Source: Heloderma charlesbogerti
Lineage: Eukaryota; Chordata; Lepidosauria; Squamata; Helodermatidae
Assembly (NCBI GenBank): GCA_026122225.1
Contig: JANEZZ010003055.1
Location: 434,001 to 498,000, forward strand
DNA: 64,000 bases
Direction: 5' to 3'
In this document: positions 44,171-55,638 of the stretch, piece after piece
Position numbering within the stretch: position 1 is the stretch's first letter
Layout: each line of letters begins with the position of its first letter
Notes under the pieces: generated by a model
The model's database searches: none
What the model saw: the letters and a program-made list of their open reading frames with translations, nothing else
What the model was told of the DNA's origin: nothing
Position numbers and translations under genes: made by a program

Positions 44171-44432
44171 TAGGGAATTTCTGAGCAATTTGTGCAAATT
44201 ATGCGAATTTGGCCATAATTTGTGCAAATTGATCAGAAATCTGCAAATTGCAGAACCTTACAAAAACAGAAATGCACAAACATCCTGGAAATTCCACGAA
44301 CTAGCCCAACTCACTGCCGATTTGAGTTGACCATCACAGCAGGAACCAAAATGAAGTCCGGGGTGACAAGCCTAGGTAAACTCATCAGACTCCACACACC
44401 CCCACTCCCCAACAGCTCCTCTGACATCCCAA
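44171..44432. mobile_element. hAT-like non-autonomous element, type B, short copy
   Basis: TAGGGAAT at 44171 and CATCCCAA at 44425-44432, with exact 8-bp flanks CTTTTAGG (44163-44170 and 44433-44440). The interior has AATTTGTGCAAATT words and ends AGCTCCTCTGACATCCC like other type-B right ends. 262 bp. Confidence 0.88.
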
Positions 44433-44440
44433 CTTTTAGG

Positions 44441-45156
44441 AGATCTGGCTGTTGCTGAACTTCAAGGTCTCCTTGCTCAAGTCAGTGTTCTTCACCACAA
44501 GGCCTAAGGGCCAGTGGCAGCTCCCAGTCATCTCAAGTGCGCCCCTCTGCCTCTCTTCCACTCACTCTCATTTTTTTCAGTAGGTGCTCAGTCTCAGCAG
44601 TGGCTCTCTAGTTCTGCCTTGCTGTTTGCTTAGCAGTGGGTCGGCTGCGAACTGGGCTACCAGAGGAGGCTTCAGAGTTGGTGAGTCAGAAGACCGGCCC
44701 CTCATCAGCTATATATATGGTGGCTGGGCGGTGGGGGAAGAGGAGAAGGCAGGAGCAATCAGCCAATTGGGGGAGGAGCCCAAGAAACAAAGAGGAACTT
44801 GATTGGCTAGCTGCAGTGATGCCCTGCACAGCCGGTGGAGGGGAAATTGAATGTGGAGATGAGAGAGCACTGTGGACCTGCACTAGATATGGCCCCTACA
44901 GTGGTGCCTGGAGCCAAAGTGGGTCCTGCTTGAAAAATAGTGAAGACCACTGGTTGAGGTAGACTGCTCTTGTTCAGAAGCTGGTATGTTGTTTGGAGAG
45001 GGAGAAACTGCTGGCTACTGCTCTCCAGTGTTATATGTCTCCAGGTTTTGAGTTTTTTCCCCCCTTCTTCACCAGCAGTATATTTATTGGCTAGACGTGC
45101 TTTACCTTTTTTTTTTTTTTAAGTGCAGACACATGACTGATGAGAACCTGGAATAG
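44441..45156. other. No gene seen
   Basis: Unrecognised intronic DNA. Confidence 0.4.
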
Positions 45157-45372
45157 TGCTGTGCTGTGTAGTGGCTAGAGTGTCAGGCATTGACCAAGGT
45201 TGAAATCGGTGCCCAGCCATGAAGTTCACTGGGTGGCCTTGGCTAAGTCTGGATTTCTGAGCCTAACATAATTCTCAGGACCATTGTGAGGTTTAAAAAG
45301 GAAGGAGAGAGTCATGTATGCTGCCCTGAACTGCTTGGAAGAAGGCCATGATACAAATGTCAATAGTAATAA
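45157..45372 (+). mobile_element. tRNA-derived SINE with L2-like tail, plus strand
   Basis: The head (GTAGTGGCTAGAGTGTCAGG), body (CCATGAAGTTCACTGGGTGG) and tail (ATGCTGCCCTGAACTGCTTG) are in order. Diverged. Confidence 0.75.
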
Positions 45373-45925
45373 TATATGGATTTTCAGCTACTGTCTTAGA
45401 AGAATGCTTACTTATTCAATACTGAAAAGAAAACATTGCCTAGTTTAACAGTTGAGCTAAATGTATTATGCAGTCTTTCATGCCCATTTAGCATCTCTGG
45501 TCAGGTTGCACCTGGCTGTGCAACCCATCTCCCCAATCTGGTTACACTCCGGTCTTCCTGATCGGATGATGCTAGTGATAACCCTTGTGACTATCATGAC
45601 CTGGTATTGGAAGATCTCATCCAGAATAGCCCATTACACAATATTCCAGAAATAAATGGCGTGATGCAGCCAAATTTAAACACTTTTATGTACATTCTGA
45701 TGACTTCAGTGGGAGACAGGTGTCTACTTTATTCTCCCATTAAAACGAATTGGCCTGAAATGGCTTAGTTTCATCTGGATTTTGCCCAATGTACCTGGGA
45801 AGGGCTTCTAAATTCTTCAGGGCTCATAAGAGATGGATCTCAGCATGTTAGCATATCGAATCCTTGCATACTTAGTTCCATTAAATCAGTGAAACCAACT
45901 TCCAAGAAAAAAACTGCTTAGAGAG

Positions 45926-46056
45926 GATTAGGCTGCAAGGGTACCATCCTAAATGCACTTACTTTTTAATCAGTCACACTTACTTCTTAAATCGTCCCAC
46001 TGAATGATGTGAGAGTTACTTCTAAGTAAGCGTGTTCAGGATCTGGCTGCAAAGAT
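45926..46056. mobile_element. Foldback MITE, 'tgcaatcctatgca' family, diverged
   Basis: CATCCTAAATGCACTTACTT and TTACTTCTAAGTAAGCGTGT are the inverted halves. Confidence 0.55.
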
Positions 46057-46329
46057 AGCTACTTAAAATGAGGAATGGTCCATCCCTAAGTTATTTTGGA
46101 AAAGAAGGGTATGCTTTGACAGACAAGGAGGTTCTTTGGTAGACAATTAAACTAATTTCTTGATTGACACTAAGAAGTGATTAGAAACAATCCAGTGAGA
46201 ATCTTCTCGAGATAATGCAGCCTGTCTCTGTTGTAGCATGGGAACAGATGGCAGCCACACTGGGATAAACATACGGTGTGCATAAGTTGGTTCCACAATA
46301 GTAGTTCAGAGTAACCTTTGTGTTTAGCC

Positions 46330-46636
46330 TAGGGAGAAGGGGGGATTTCGTTCAGTTCACATTCCAGTAATAACTTGCCAAGGTTGCACTTCCTGAATCA
46401 GAATACAGACTGGAACACAGTTATCCTTTGGTGGTCGCACTTTTCAGAATTTTGCAGTCCAGTTCTCCAAACAAACACATGTGCATAAAAACATGTGTGC
46501 ACATTTTGTGTGTACAAAAGGTACATGCTAGAGGAAAGTGCACATTAAAATGCATATATTAGTGGGGGGACGCACAATTTCACACAAAACAGTGTTATTT
46601 TAAGGAAAAATGCTTGCAAAAATGTTGCATCACTGC

Positions 46637-46668
<32 letters not shown>

Positions 46669-47030
46669 GCATTTATACCCCGCCTTTCTCCCTCTCGCAA
46701 GGAACTCAAGGTGGCTTACATTATCCTCCTCCTCACCGTTGTATCCTCACAACAACAACCCTGTGAGGTAGGTTGGGCTGAGAGTCTGTGACTGGCCCAA
46801 AGTCACCCAGTGAGCTTCCATGGCCAAGTGGGGACTAGAACTCGGATCTACACACACAATGATGTGTATGTGAGGGGGAAAGGAACAGATCTTTAACAAG
46901 ATCCACACACAGATTTGTGTGTGGATCTTGTTAAAGTCACGCAGTGGTGCAGGAACAGGAGAAAACAAACTCAAAATGGGAACAATGAGGACCTGAGAGA
47001 AACTGCAGTGAACATATTCATCCAATCCTA
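46330..47030. mobile_element. Candidate hAT-like element with nested SINE
   Basis: TAGGGAGA at 46330 and CAATCCTA at 47023-47030, with flanks GTTTAGCC and GTTTAGTT (6 of 8). The middle 46637-46852 is a SINE. The ends are worn. Confidence 0.5.
46637..46852 (-). mobile_element. tRNA-derived SINE with L2-like tail, minus strand
   Basis: A (TTTA)n run, then CCCGCCTTTCTCCCTCTCGC, CAACCCTGTGAGGTAGGTTG and CACCCAGTGAGCTTCCATGG. The tRNA-like head is cut short. Confidence 0.85.
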
Positions 47031-47038
47031 GTTTAGTT

Positions 47039-48083
47039 ATGGGCCAAACCTGTTGGGTTGATTGTTATGTGTTCAGTTAGCTAAGGTGTTGAACAGGAGC
47101 CAAGGGAGCCCATTTCCATTCATGGATAAGGACAGAGTAAATACAGGTAGAAATAGATTCCAGCAGGAGCAGCTGGTGAAATATTACATTCCCCACACCA
47201 TCAAAAATGAGAGATTTTGACCAAGTCTATGCTTCCAGCCATAAATGGCCTGAACACCATTTCAGGTGGTGAAATGCCTCTTTTATTGCCTCTTTTATTG
47301 GAGGCAAGCAGAGCCCAGAATGCCTGCAAACAAATATTCATCCATTTGGAAGTAGGAGCCTAGTTGTGTGTTAAATTTGCTCCCCCACCTCCTGCCTGCC
47401 TGGACATTCATGCTCTCCATTGCTGAGTGCATTTTGAGCATGAGATCTTTGGGAGGGCTTGTTTGTTGCTGCTTCTGCTCCAGGAAAAATCCTCATTCTC
47501 AGTGATGGAAAAGAAGACTTACCTAAAACGGTACTGAGAACATACAATGACTTCCTAAACACAGATGCAAATTGTTCCAACTTTCAAAAGCCTGATAATG
47601 TTTGGGGGCAAGGCGTTAGCCTCTAAAAGAGAAGAAGAAAGAAAAGAAGGAGAAAACAAAGATGCAAAATGGGTTTAATCTGAGTTAGGCCTGAACATCT
47701 GATACAGCAAGTCAGTCTTCCAAGCCCAGTTACTGTGATGCCTTCATGATGGCCCTGTTATATAAGGGATGCAGTAATAACATTAACAATGTTGTTTGGC
47801 CTCTGCCAATGGGAATGGGACATTTCTATGGTTAGTTTTCTGTCATGGGCACAACCAGCATTGATGCTTAATTTTAGCTGGGCTCACAATTTTGGGGACC
47901 CAGATGGTGTTTCAGATGGCAGAGTTGGGTCCCAACACTCCCACGTCAAGAAACACTCCCATGTTGAGCAAGAGAGGAACTGTTCCCTCCGCTTGCAGGC
48001 TGGAGATGGAAATACCTCTAAGCATGTGCAGGATGTCTATTACTGAGTAGCCAAAGCTCTAATATAATCTAACAAGGAAGGAA
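47039..48083. other. No gene seen
   Basis: Unrecognised intronic DNA. Confidence 0.4.
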
Positions 48084-48494
48084 TAGGGATGTGCAGACTG
48101 TGTAAAATCCGCTCCATCTGTGTTTTGCGGATTGTCAGGCACCTTTTGTTCTATTGTCTGCTCACAGACAGATGCATTTTTCCCCATCATGCAGAAAAAT
48201 ACATAAATAATTACGAAAGAAGTTTCATAAGAATGTACATAATTTACCTTAGTACGTAACATTTAACATATTGTCCCACATTCCATTCAACTTTTCCTCA
48301 GCAGAAACTTGCACATTTTCCTATGAATGAATATGCATACATTTTGGGAAAGTTAAAAACAAAACAAAACATCTGAAAGTCCACAGACTCCACACGGCCT
48401 GAGGGGGTTGCTTGCTCCGCAGCAGATTCCGCAGGTCAGATTCTTAGAAATCTGAGCTCATTTTAGTCCATCTCGAATTTCTTCAGCATCCCTA
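48084..48494. mobile_element. hAT-like non-autonomous element, type C
   Basis: TAGGGATG at 48084 and CATCCCTA at 48487-48494. Interior blocks GGCACCTTTTGTTCTATTGT and CAGATTCCGCAGGTCAGATT match the copy at 40040-40795. No clear flanking duplication remains. Confidence 0.78.
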
Positions 48495-49224
48495 CCAGGA
48501 GTAAGAGACAGGAACTGTGACTAAAAACCAATCTATCTGTTACTTGAAATGATATGGTAGACAACAGAGTTAGAACTCTGTTGTCCCTGATATACTAGCT
48601 TACTACAGGCAACAAGCTTTTGTGTGGAAGAGCACCAAATCCCACCTACGTTGTGAAGCAGTACACTCCAGAATTATACCGCCTCATCCTACATAGCAGT
48701 GGGCAGATCCATTTCCACGGACATCCTCCTTTTCCCATCTCCAAGTCTGTTCCGTGCCAGTTCTGTGCAGATGTTATGTTTTTGTTTGTTTTTTTACAGA
48801 AATGTGCACATTTTTCATATTGTTCTCCCTTGTTGTATGTAATCACCCATTGACAGAAAGCATGGTTGTTCACATCTTTATAATGCACACTTTTTTATTT
48901 GTGCACTTTTCAAATGTGCATATTTTCAGATGCACTTTTCCTGCTCTATGGGATGCATCGCAAATCCATAAATTTTCTGGATGCAAATTGCATCCAGTCT
49001 GTGTCTGATTCCAAGTGGTGTGATTGGAGAAATATGCGCGCGCGTGCACGCGCACACACACACACACACACACACAATGATAGAGTGGGATTTCTCATGC
49101 ATCATTAATCCTGCACAATGCGTAGTTTGACTCTCAAAGATGCAGGCTGCTGACTCGGACTGGTTGGTTGGAACAACATATGTCACCAATTGCACAAGAA
49201 CATCACTGGTGTCTGGTCCACAAG
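48495..49224. other. No gene seen; microsatellite
   Basis: A (CG/CA)n alternating run lies at 49036-49076 (GCGCGCGTGCACGCGCACAC, then CA units), capable of Z-DNA. Confidence 0.55.
49036..49076. repeat. Alternating purine-pyrimidine (CG)(CA)n microsatellite
   Basis: GCGCGCGTGCACGCGCAC is followed by about 11 CA units. Confidence 0.9.
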
Positions 49225-49665
49225 AACACAACTGAGCACATTTCAGAAGTGCTGGTGCTTACCTTCAAAGCCCTACATAAGCTTAGGAGTGGACCCAGGT
49301 ACCTGCAAGAATGCATGCTCCCACACCAACCTGCCATACCAACATGCACTAAGGTCCTCTTTGCTAGCTCTCCTTTAGATTCCTCCCATCTGTGGAAAGG
49401 CAGGTAGTGGCTGGTGGCCTAACAGAGAGGCTTCTCAGTGTAGCACCAGATTTGTGGCATTCCCTTCCAAGAGAGGCCTGCCAGTCACAAATATTCTAAT
49501 CCTTTCAATGCCAGGGGAAAATGTTTTTATTCTTGCCATCCGTTTAATGTTTTTTTCTTCTTCTCTTCATACATGTTTTATTTTAGTTCTGCATTTAATC
49601 TTGTTTTTGTAAACCACCCTGGAAGCTCTACTGAAGGGCAGTATACAAATCTGTTAAATAAAAAG
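49225..49665 (+). mobile_element. L2 LINE 3' end fragment
   Basis: Translation gives VLVLTFKALHKLRSGPRYLQ, matching VLVLTFKALNGLGPGYLKD of the L2. The tail near 49610-49660 reads AAACCACCCTGGAAGCTC...GGGCAGTATAC. Confidence 0.82.
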
Positions 49666-50336
49666 ATTGGCTCCCCATCCTTTGCTCCAGCACCATCAAT
49701 TTTACAAATTAGGCACTAAATAAAATCGTCATGATCATCCCGAAACCACTGAAACTGCAGGCTCAACAGTCCCAACCATTTGTAGTAAATTGCATTTCTT
49801 CTGCTGATCTTAGTCAGCGTGAATCCTGATGCACTTACAAAACTCCCATTGATGTTGAGACAAACAGCCCCTGAGTAAAGATCTAAGCTAGGTTTTTCAA
49901 AGATGCCCTAAGGGAGTTCTTCACCAAATGTGCTTTGAAATCCAGTGAGGTTTACTATTTGGTTACTTAAATTCATAACTTTTCAACTCTTTTTGTGTCT
50001 GAAAATCACAATCTGTTTGAGTGGGTTGAGCTGGCTTTGTTAAATTGGTTACAAATGGAATGCTAGTACACCCACAGTTCAATGTACTTGTTTATTGGAT
50101 GTGGCTGTGTTTAGCTGCACCAAAAACTGTAGCTAGCTGTTCTACTTAGCCGTTGTCCCATGGTGATGAACGATGTTGGAACAAAACAACATATCTGGTG
50201 AATCCCCATTTTTTTGAGCTCATAAACCCTGAATATGACTTGTGAGGTCTAGCAAAGCACAGGACTCATCTCCCACTCCCAATTCCTAGTTTCCTCTCAA
50301 AACTCAATATTTCATGGGATGTATTTCATAGGCCCC
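49666..50336. other. No gene seen; half MITE
   Basis: Part of a 'tgcaatcctatgca' family copy lies at about 49805-49880. Confidence 0.4.
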
Positions 50337-50494
50337 AGGTCATAGTCTGAAGGCACATGAGGCAGCCACCTTGCTGAAGCTAAGCAGACTTGGGTCTGGT
50401 CAGTGCTTGGAGGGGAGACTACCTGGGAACCATGTGTAGCCACTTTGAGTTCCATGATGAAAGAAAGGTGGGATAGAAATGTAATAAATAAATA
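50337..50494 (+). mobile_element. 5S-rRNA-derived SINE with L2-like tail
   Basis: GAAGCTAAGCAGACTTGGGT...GTCAGTGCTTGGAGGGGAGA...CTACCTGGGAA at 50376-50431 is a clear relative of the 3' half of vertebrate 5S rRNA, including the internal promoter region. It is followed by AAAGGTGGGATAGAAATGTA and an (AATA)n end as in L2 tails. It is a retroposon, not a 5S gene. Confidence 0.85.
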
Positions 50495-50633
50495 ACAGAT
50501 ATGGAACATGCAGGTCACCTATTTAAAATGTCTGTGCCATGCACAGATATTCAGATCCATCCTTCCTTCTGTACCCATTTCAGCTCTTAAGATGAAACTC
50601 ACAACAATCCCATAAGTATTAATGCCTTTAAGG

Positions 50634-50760
50634 CAGCCTTTCCCAACCCTCCAGATATTGTACTCCTACTCCCATTAGCCCCAGCCAGCATGGGCAATGG
50701 TCAGGAATGCTGGGGCTTATAGTCCAAAATATCTGGAGGGCACCAGGTTGGAGAAGGCTG
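50634..50760. mobile_element. Foldback MITE, CAGCCTTTCC family, well preserved
   Basis: CAGCCTTTCCCAACCCTCCA is mirrored by TGGAGGGCACCAGGTTGGAG and AAGGCTG. 127 bp. Confidence 0.82.
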
Positions 50761-51385
50761 GACTGGAGCTGATGATGGCTGGCTGGGAGCAAATCATTGC
50801 CAGGAAAATACCAGGAACTGGGGTTTGGGAGGTGTAGCCATAGCAGAATTGAGTCCTGGGATGAGGATTTTCCAGCCTAAGAATCTTTCTGTCCTTTGCT
50901 GCAGGTTCTGAAACTGGAGGCTTGAGCCAGAAGGGCTACAGACAGACAAAACTTCACTTAGGGAAACCATTTAATTGTGTTGTCCCCAAAGAGGAAATGC
51001 ATCTCTGAAAAGGGGTTGGTGATTTGCGTAAGGTCTTCAGGTGCTAATGTATATGTATAAATGCAAAGTTAGACATAATCCTTATAATTTAAATAGAAAT
51101 ATGGTACATCTTACCCTAGCGTGGAAGAATGTGACCAGGTGACATGGATGCTTGCCTGTTCAGATGCTAACTGTTGATGGGCAACAGTTCTTATTCTTCT
51201 TGATCTTTAAACTGGAATTGGACAGGGCAGCCCATCACATAGAGGATGCCTTTCAAACAGAGGATGGTCCTCTGGCAGTCCTTCACAGGACTGTCCTACA
51301 GAAAAGAAGGCACATGTCCATCCACATAATAATAGTAAGCCAGTGCCCTACTATTTATACAAGGCCTGGACAATCCAGAGGTCTC
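50761..51385. other. No gene seen; old repeat piece
   Basis: Bases 51200-51310 share the 'ggacagggcagccc...tttcaaacagagga' vocabulary of the repeats near 1, 31060, 54860 and 58370. Confidence 0.4.
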
Positions 51386-51395
51386 ATACTGCTTA

Positions 51396-51733
51396 AAGGT
51401 AAAGGTGTCCCCAACCAGTCGTGCCCGACTCTAGGGTGCGGTGCTCATCCCCGTTTCTAAGCCAAAGAGCCACCGCTGTCCGAAGACGCTTCCGTGGTCA
51501 TGTGGCCAGCATGACTGAACACCGAGGTGCACGCAACGCTGTTACCTTTCCCGCCGAGGCGGTACCTATTTATCTACTTGCAATTTCTTGCTTTCGAACT
51601 GCTAGGTTGGTAGGAGCTGGGACTGAAGATGGGAGCTCACTCCATCACGCAGCACTCGGGTCTCGAACTGCTGACCTGCTGACCTTCCAGTCTGCAGTTC
51701 AGCGTCTTAACCACTAAGCCACCACGGTCCCTT
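51396..51733 (-). mobile_element. Sauria-type SINE, near full length, minus strand
   Basis: Nearly identical to the copy at 40051-40386 over its length, with a 10-bp duplication ATACTGCTTA (51386-51395 and 51734-51743). The head is at the right end (AACCACTAAGCCACCACGGT) and the Bov-B-like tail at the left (CCAGTCGTGCCCGACTC). Confidence 0.92.
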
Positions 51734-52179
51734 ATACTGCTTACTTATGACTAATATTGCACATCCCTTCTGCCCCTAAATATTGGTTCAAAGCCTGAGC
51801 ACACACAATACTGGCTAGGCCAGAATTCTAATTCCCAGCCTCAGCCCATGAAATCTGTTTGTTTTCAATATTGTTTATCCCTTGTCTCAGTCCGAGCCTC
51901 CCAAGGCAGCTGAGGACACTTTGTAACAACAGGCTGGTTCCAGGGTGGAGGGGGCCCTTGGTGAAGGGCCATCTAGTGCCCCCCTTATATGTCAGTGTCC
52001 CACCCCAGCCATGGGCTTACCTGTCAGTGGCAGGAAATGTTATTAGTGGGAAGCTGCTATTTTAAATTTCCAACAGTGCCCTAGAGCATGGGATGTAGCC
52101 ACACTCTGAGACATTGTGGAAAATTTAAAATGGCAGCTTCCCAGACCTAGCCACTTAGCACTGGTGGCACAGGGCAGGT

Positions 52180-53322
52180 GAGGAGGAGGAGGAGGAGGAG
52201 ATTTATGAAATTTCTTACCCAGTTTTCATTATAAAATAATCCTAAAGTGGGGTACAAACAATAAAACACAATAACATAATATGACATTGACATAAAAGAC
52301 ATAATAAAAAAGAGGAGAACACTAACAGATAAATAACAATATACATGATGCAGCAAAAGGAAAGGAAAGGAAAGGAAAGGAGGAACATTAAACCAAAAGC
52401 CTGACTAGATAAATCGGTCTTTAGCAGGCACCAAAAGCTTGTAAGAATTGATGCCACCTGTATATATGGGAGTGGTGGGGTGGGAGATCCAGGTTTGGTG
52501 TGTCTGTACAGAGAACACCCCCTCTTGGGTTGCCACATATCAAAGTCAGGGCAAATGTGGCACCATCAAGAGGGCATCCCCACCTGATCTTAATATCCGG
52601 GCAGACACATAAGGGAGAAGGTACTCCATCAGGTAACTGGGTCCTAAGCCATGCAGGGCTTTGTATGTCAGCATAAGCACCTTGAACTAGGCTTGGTAAT
52701 TTATTGGCAGCCAGTGTGACTCCTTCAGAACTGGTGCAATATGTTCCTGGTAGGCTGACCACCCAGTATCCTTGCTGTGGCATCTTGCGCTAGCTGCAGC
52801 CTCCAGGCCAGTCTCTCAGGCAGCCCCATGTGAAGTGCATCGCAATAGTCCAATCCTGAGGTTACCAGTGCATGGATCACTGTGGCCAGTGAAGTAGTAA
52901 CAGTTGTAGTAGTAACGGTGGTAAAACCACATACTGCAAAAAGCTAGAGAAAATAAACGTGCTTTCAACTGCAGCCTCAATGCGGTGAGCAAGGCTGCAT
53001 GATGCATGGTAGGGAGTTCCAGGGGTGTGGCAACACCACTGAGAAGAGCCTGCATCACATCACCACCCACTGCACTACAGAAAATGAGAGCACCTTCCAC
53101 AGGAGCTCCAAACAAGATCTTATTGGCCAAGCATATGGCCATGTGGGAACAGATGGTCTGTCAAATATTCTGAACCCAGCTCATTTAAAGATTTAAAGGG
53201 CAATACCAACATTTCTAATTGTGCCTGGAAATAAATCGGTAGCCAGCGCAGCTCCTTAAGCACTGACAAGACGTGCTCGCCATAACCTGCATCAATTACC
53301 AGCTTTGCTGCTGTGTTTTGAA
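52180..53322 (-). repeat. Old long interspersed repeat, class unassigned
   Basis: It reads like a decayed non-coding or ORF-remnant repeat: CAGGGCTTTGTATGTCAGCA, GCAATAGTCCAATCCTGAGG, GGTAGCCAGCGCAGCTCCTT and CATCAATTACCAGC. A related stretch occurs at 29930-30330. A (GGAAA)n run lies at 52363-52381. LINE origin is likely but not shown. Confidence 0.45.
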
Positions 53323-53688
53323 TAAGGATGAACAAATCTGTCTTCTTACTGTCCGTGTCATCTGTGTGTGTTTACTAGTAATTTTGTTCTGCCCTGGGTG
53401 TGTTTTTCTGCATTAATCTGCATCACCATCATCATCAGTGTACAAAAAATAAATATACATTTAAACACAAAATTAAATATGCATTTCAAAATCTATTTTC
53501 ACTCAAGGTATGCGTTCATGGGATCATCGCAAAGCTTTTCTGAGCTGAAAACTTCACTGGAACATTTGGGGAAGTTTGAAAGCTGATGGATAACTAACTT
53601 CCAACATGTGTATTAGTCCAGGGGGTGGACATCAGATCACTTCATTAGTACTGAGATTCACAAAGATCAAATTCCTCAAGCATCTCTA
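53323..53688. mobile_element. hAT-like non-autonomous element, type E
   Basis: TAAGGATG at 53323 and CATCTCTA at 53681-53688 are flanked by exact 8-bp duplications GTTTTGAA (53315-53322 and 53689-53696). It is inserted into the old repeat to its left. 366 bp. Confidence 0.88.
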
Positions 53689-53696
53689 GTTTTGAA

Positions 53697-54839
53697 CTGA
53701 TTTAGGCCTTTAACGACACCCCCATCTTACAACAGTCTATTCTGGAAGTTATCAAGGCATGTATAACATTTGCAAAAGAATATTTGGAGAAAACAGAGGG
53801 TTGTGTTTTCCAGCACCCCTGTAGAAGATTTTGTTCGAAACACTTTGGGATGAATAAACAGTATTTTGCATGCCTTGAGAGCTTAGACCTCATTTGTCCC
53901 TGGATTGGTGCCTTCCCTTCATTCTTCCATGTATAACAGGCTGTGTGTCCTGTTTTTCCAAGAAGGGTTGCAGCTGGCATTCCTGGATCCAGTCCAGGAG
54001 ACCCTGAGAATTGTGTACAGAATGTGTTCTAGCGAGTCTCTCTGTGTTGTTGTTGTTTCTGTGATCACAGCTGAAATGACCCTGCCTGCTCTGGGCCTGT
54101 GTTGGTGCCCAGCGCCTGAACAGGCCCAGATGAGCACAGCCATGGCCTAGCAGAACTCTGTGTAAACAGCTCTCGCGGATTAGTGTTGAACGACAGCTTG
54201 TGGAACAGCTTGTAACAAGAGCCGCATTGACTCCATTTTAAAGCCTGGCATTCCTGCGGAGAGTGGAGGATCTAGTGACACAGTTCAGGGCCTGCAGGTG
54301 GAGAAATGTAAATGCATCCAAGAAACAGAAACTGGATAATGGGAAACGTTAAAACAAATAGTGGAGTGGAGGGGGGGGGATGGTCTGTGGAGAGAAGTTG
54401 GCTCCACTGCATTAGCGAGACAGGGAAGATGTCATCCTTTTCCCACTAAGTTTCCCCTTCACAGTGCCAACTGTCAGTAATTTAACTAACGTTTTGTAAA
54501 TATATGTGGCATTTGGACAGCTGTCACCGCGCCTGCTGTAAACACTCCTTTTGTCTAAAAAAAACTGGCAGTCCCACTCCGTTTCCCCTGGAAGTGCAGC
54601 CTGGGCTGCCAGTTGGCTCTTGCACCCCGAGCTGTCAGGGAAAACACATGGAGACCAATGGGCTGCAGTAGCCGTTGATGGTGGAGCTGATGCCTGGTGT
54701 GAAGGTTATGTTTTGCTTCTGTGGAAAATAAATAGGGATGCTTGATGGAATTCTCACTTTAGCTCTTTCTAAAGAGGAAGCCCTGGAATGAACCCAAGCA
54801 TATTATGCTGGGTAGAAGCCCACCCTAGTGATGGGTGGA
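53697..54839. other. No gene seen
   Basis: Unrecognised intronic DNA. Confidence 0.4.
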
Positions 54840-54960
54840 CATGTCTCCTCTTTTACGGAGGACATTCCTCTATTTGAAGGGCTGCCAGAGTGCTTTCCTC
54901 TGTTTTTGAAGGTGCTCCTTAATTGAAGGGCTGTCCTGTCCAAGTCCAGTTTAGAGATCA
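54840..54960. repeat. Old repeat, 'tttgaagggctg' family
   Basis: CTCTATTTGAAGGGCTGCCA and TTAATTGAAGGGCTGTCCTG repeat the same motif within the element. Related pieces lie at 1-60, 31060, 51240 and 58370. Confidence 0.5.
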
Positions 54961-54987
54961 AGCACCATAATAAGGGAGAGTGGGGTC

Positions 54988-55638
54988 TAGGGATGGGTGA
55001 ACTCCTCAATGTCTAGTCTGGGGGTGGGGGTTACCACAGGGAAATCTGGGCCACTTGGGCCCCTGCAGATTTCCCCAAAGCCCTGGTGCATCTGCTGGAT
55101 TTTGTGTGGTGGCTCTCCAGCTTTATATAAGGCAGATAGGCTAATGGCCAGACAACAAATTGAGCAAGTCACACAGTTTGCTTGGTCACAGTCTTCCACA
55201 GTATGGTGAGATGTACTTAGGTATGTTGGAGGAAGGAATCCCTTTTAGGGGTGGAGCACAACAAGTTTTCATTAGTTCAGCCTCTCAGAGTTGGGTCCAT
55301 TTTCCACTAACTGGCCCAAATAAGTCTGCAGCAAGTCGGACCAGTTAGTGGGGATGTATGTATGTATATATATAAATACACACACACACACACACACACA
55401 TTACTACCCCAAAGTACAGCCACAATTTGCACAAATTACACAAATTTTGGCCACAATTTGCGCACATCTCTATTTGCACAAATGTTTGGACCATCCCCGA
55501 AAAAAGAAATACAGAAAAAGTCCCCGGGATACAGGAAAAATATGCAGCTCGGCTCACAAAATGCAAGCTGAGTTGGGCAGGCAGTGGAAGCCCATGGAAC
55601 CCCAAATGGGCCAGGTTTCCATGCAACAGACATCCCTA
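54988..55638. mobile_element. hAT-like element(s), type B, possibly compound
   Basis: TAGGGATG at 54988 and CATCCCTA at 55631-55638. The right end reversed (TAGGGATGTCTGTTGC) matches the left end of the copy at 35992, and the interior holds CACAATTTGCACAAATTACA. Two GGAAATCTGG-like blocks, a CA microsatellite and unmatched flanks suggest two adjoining or rearranged copies. Confidence 0.6.

Noticed and set aside
44584..44962. Open frames on the + strand that might be an exon
   Set aside because: No family resemblance, and competing frames of similar length on both strands.
50373..50432. 5S rRNA gene
   Set aside because: Only the 3' half resembles 5S, it is diverged, and it is attached to a SINE tail.
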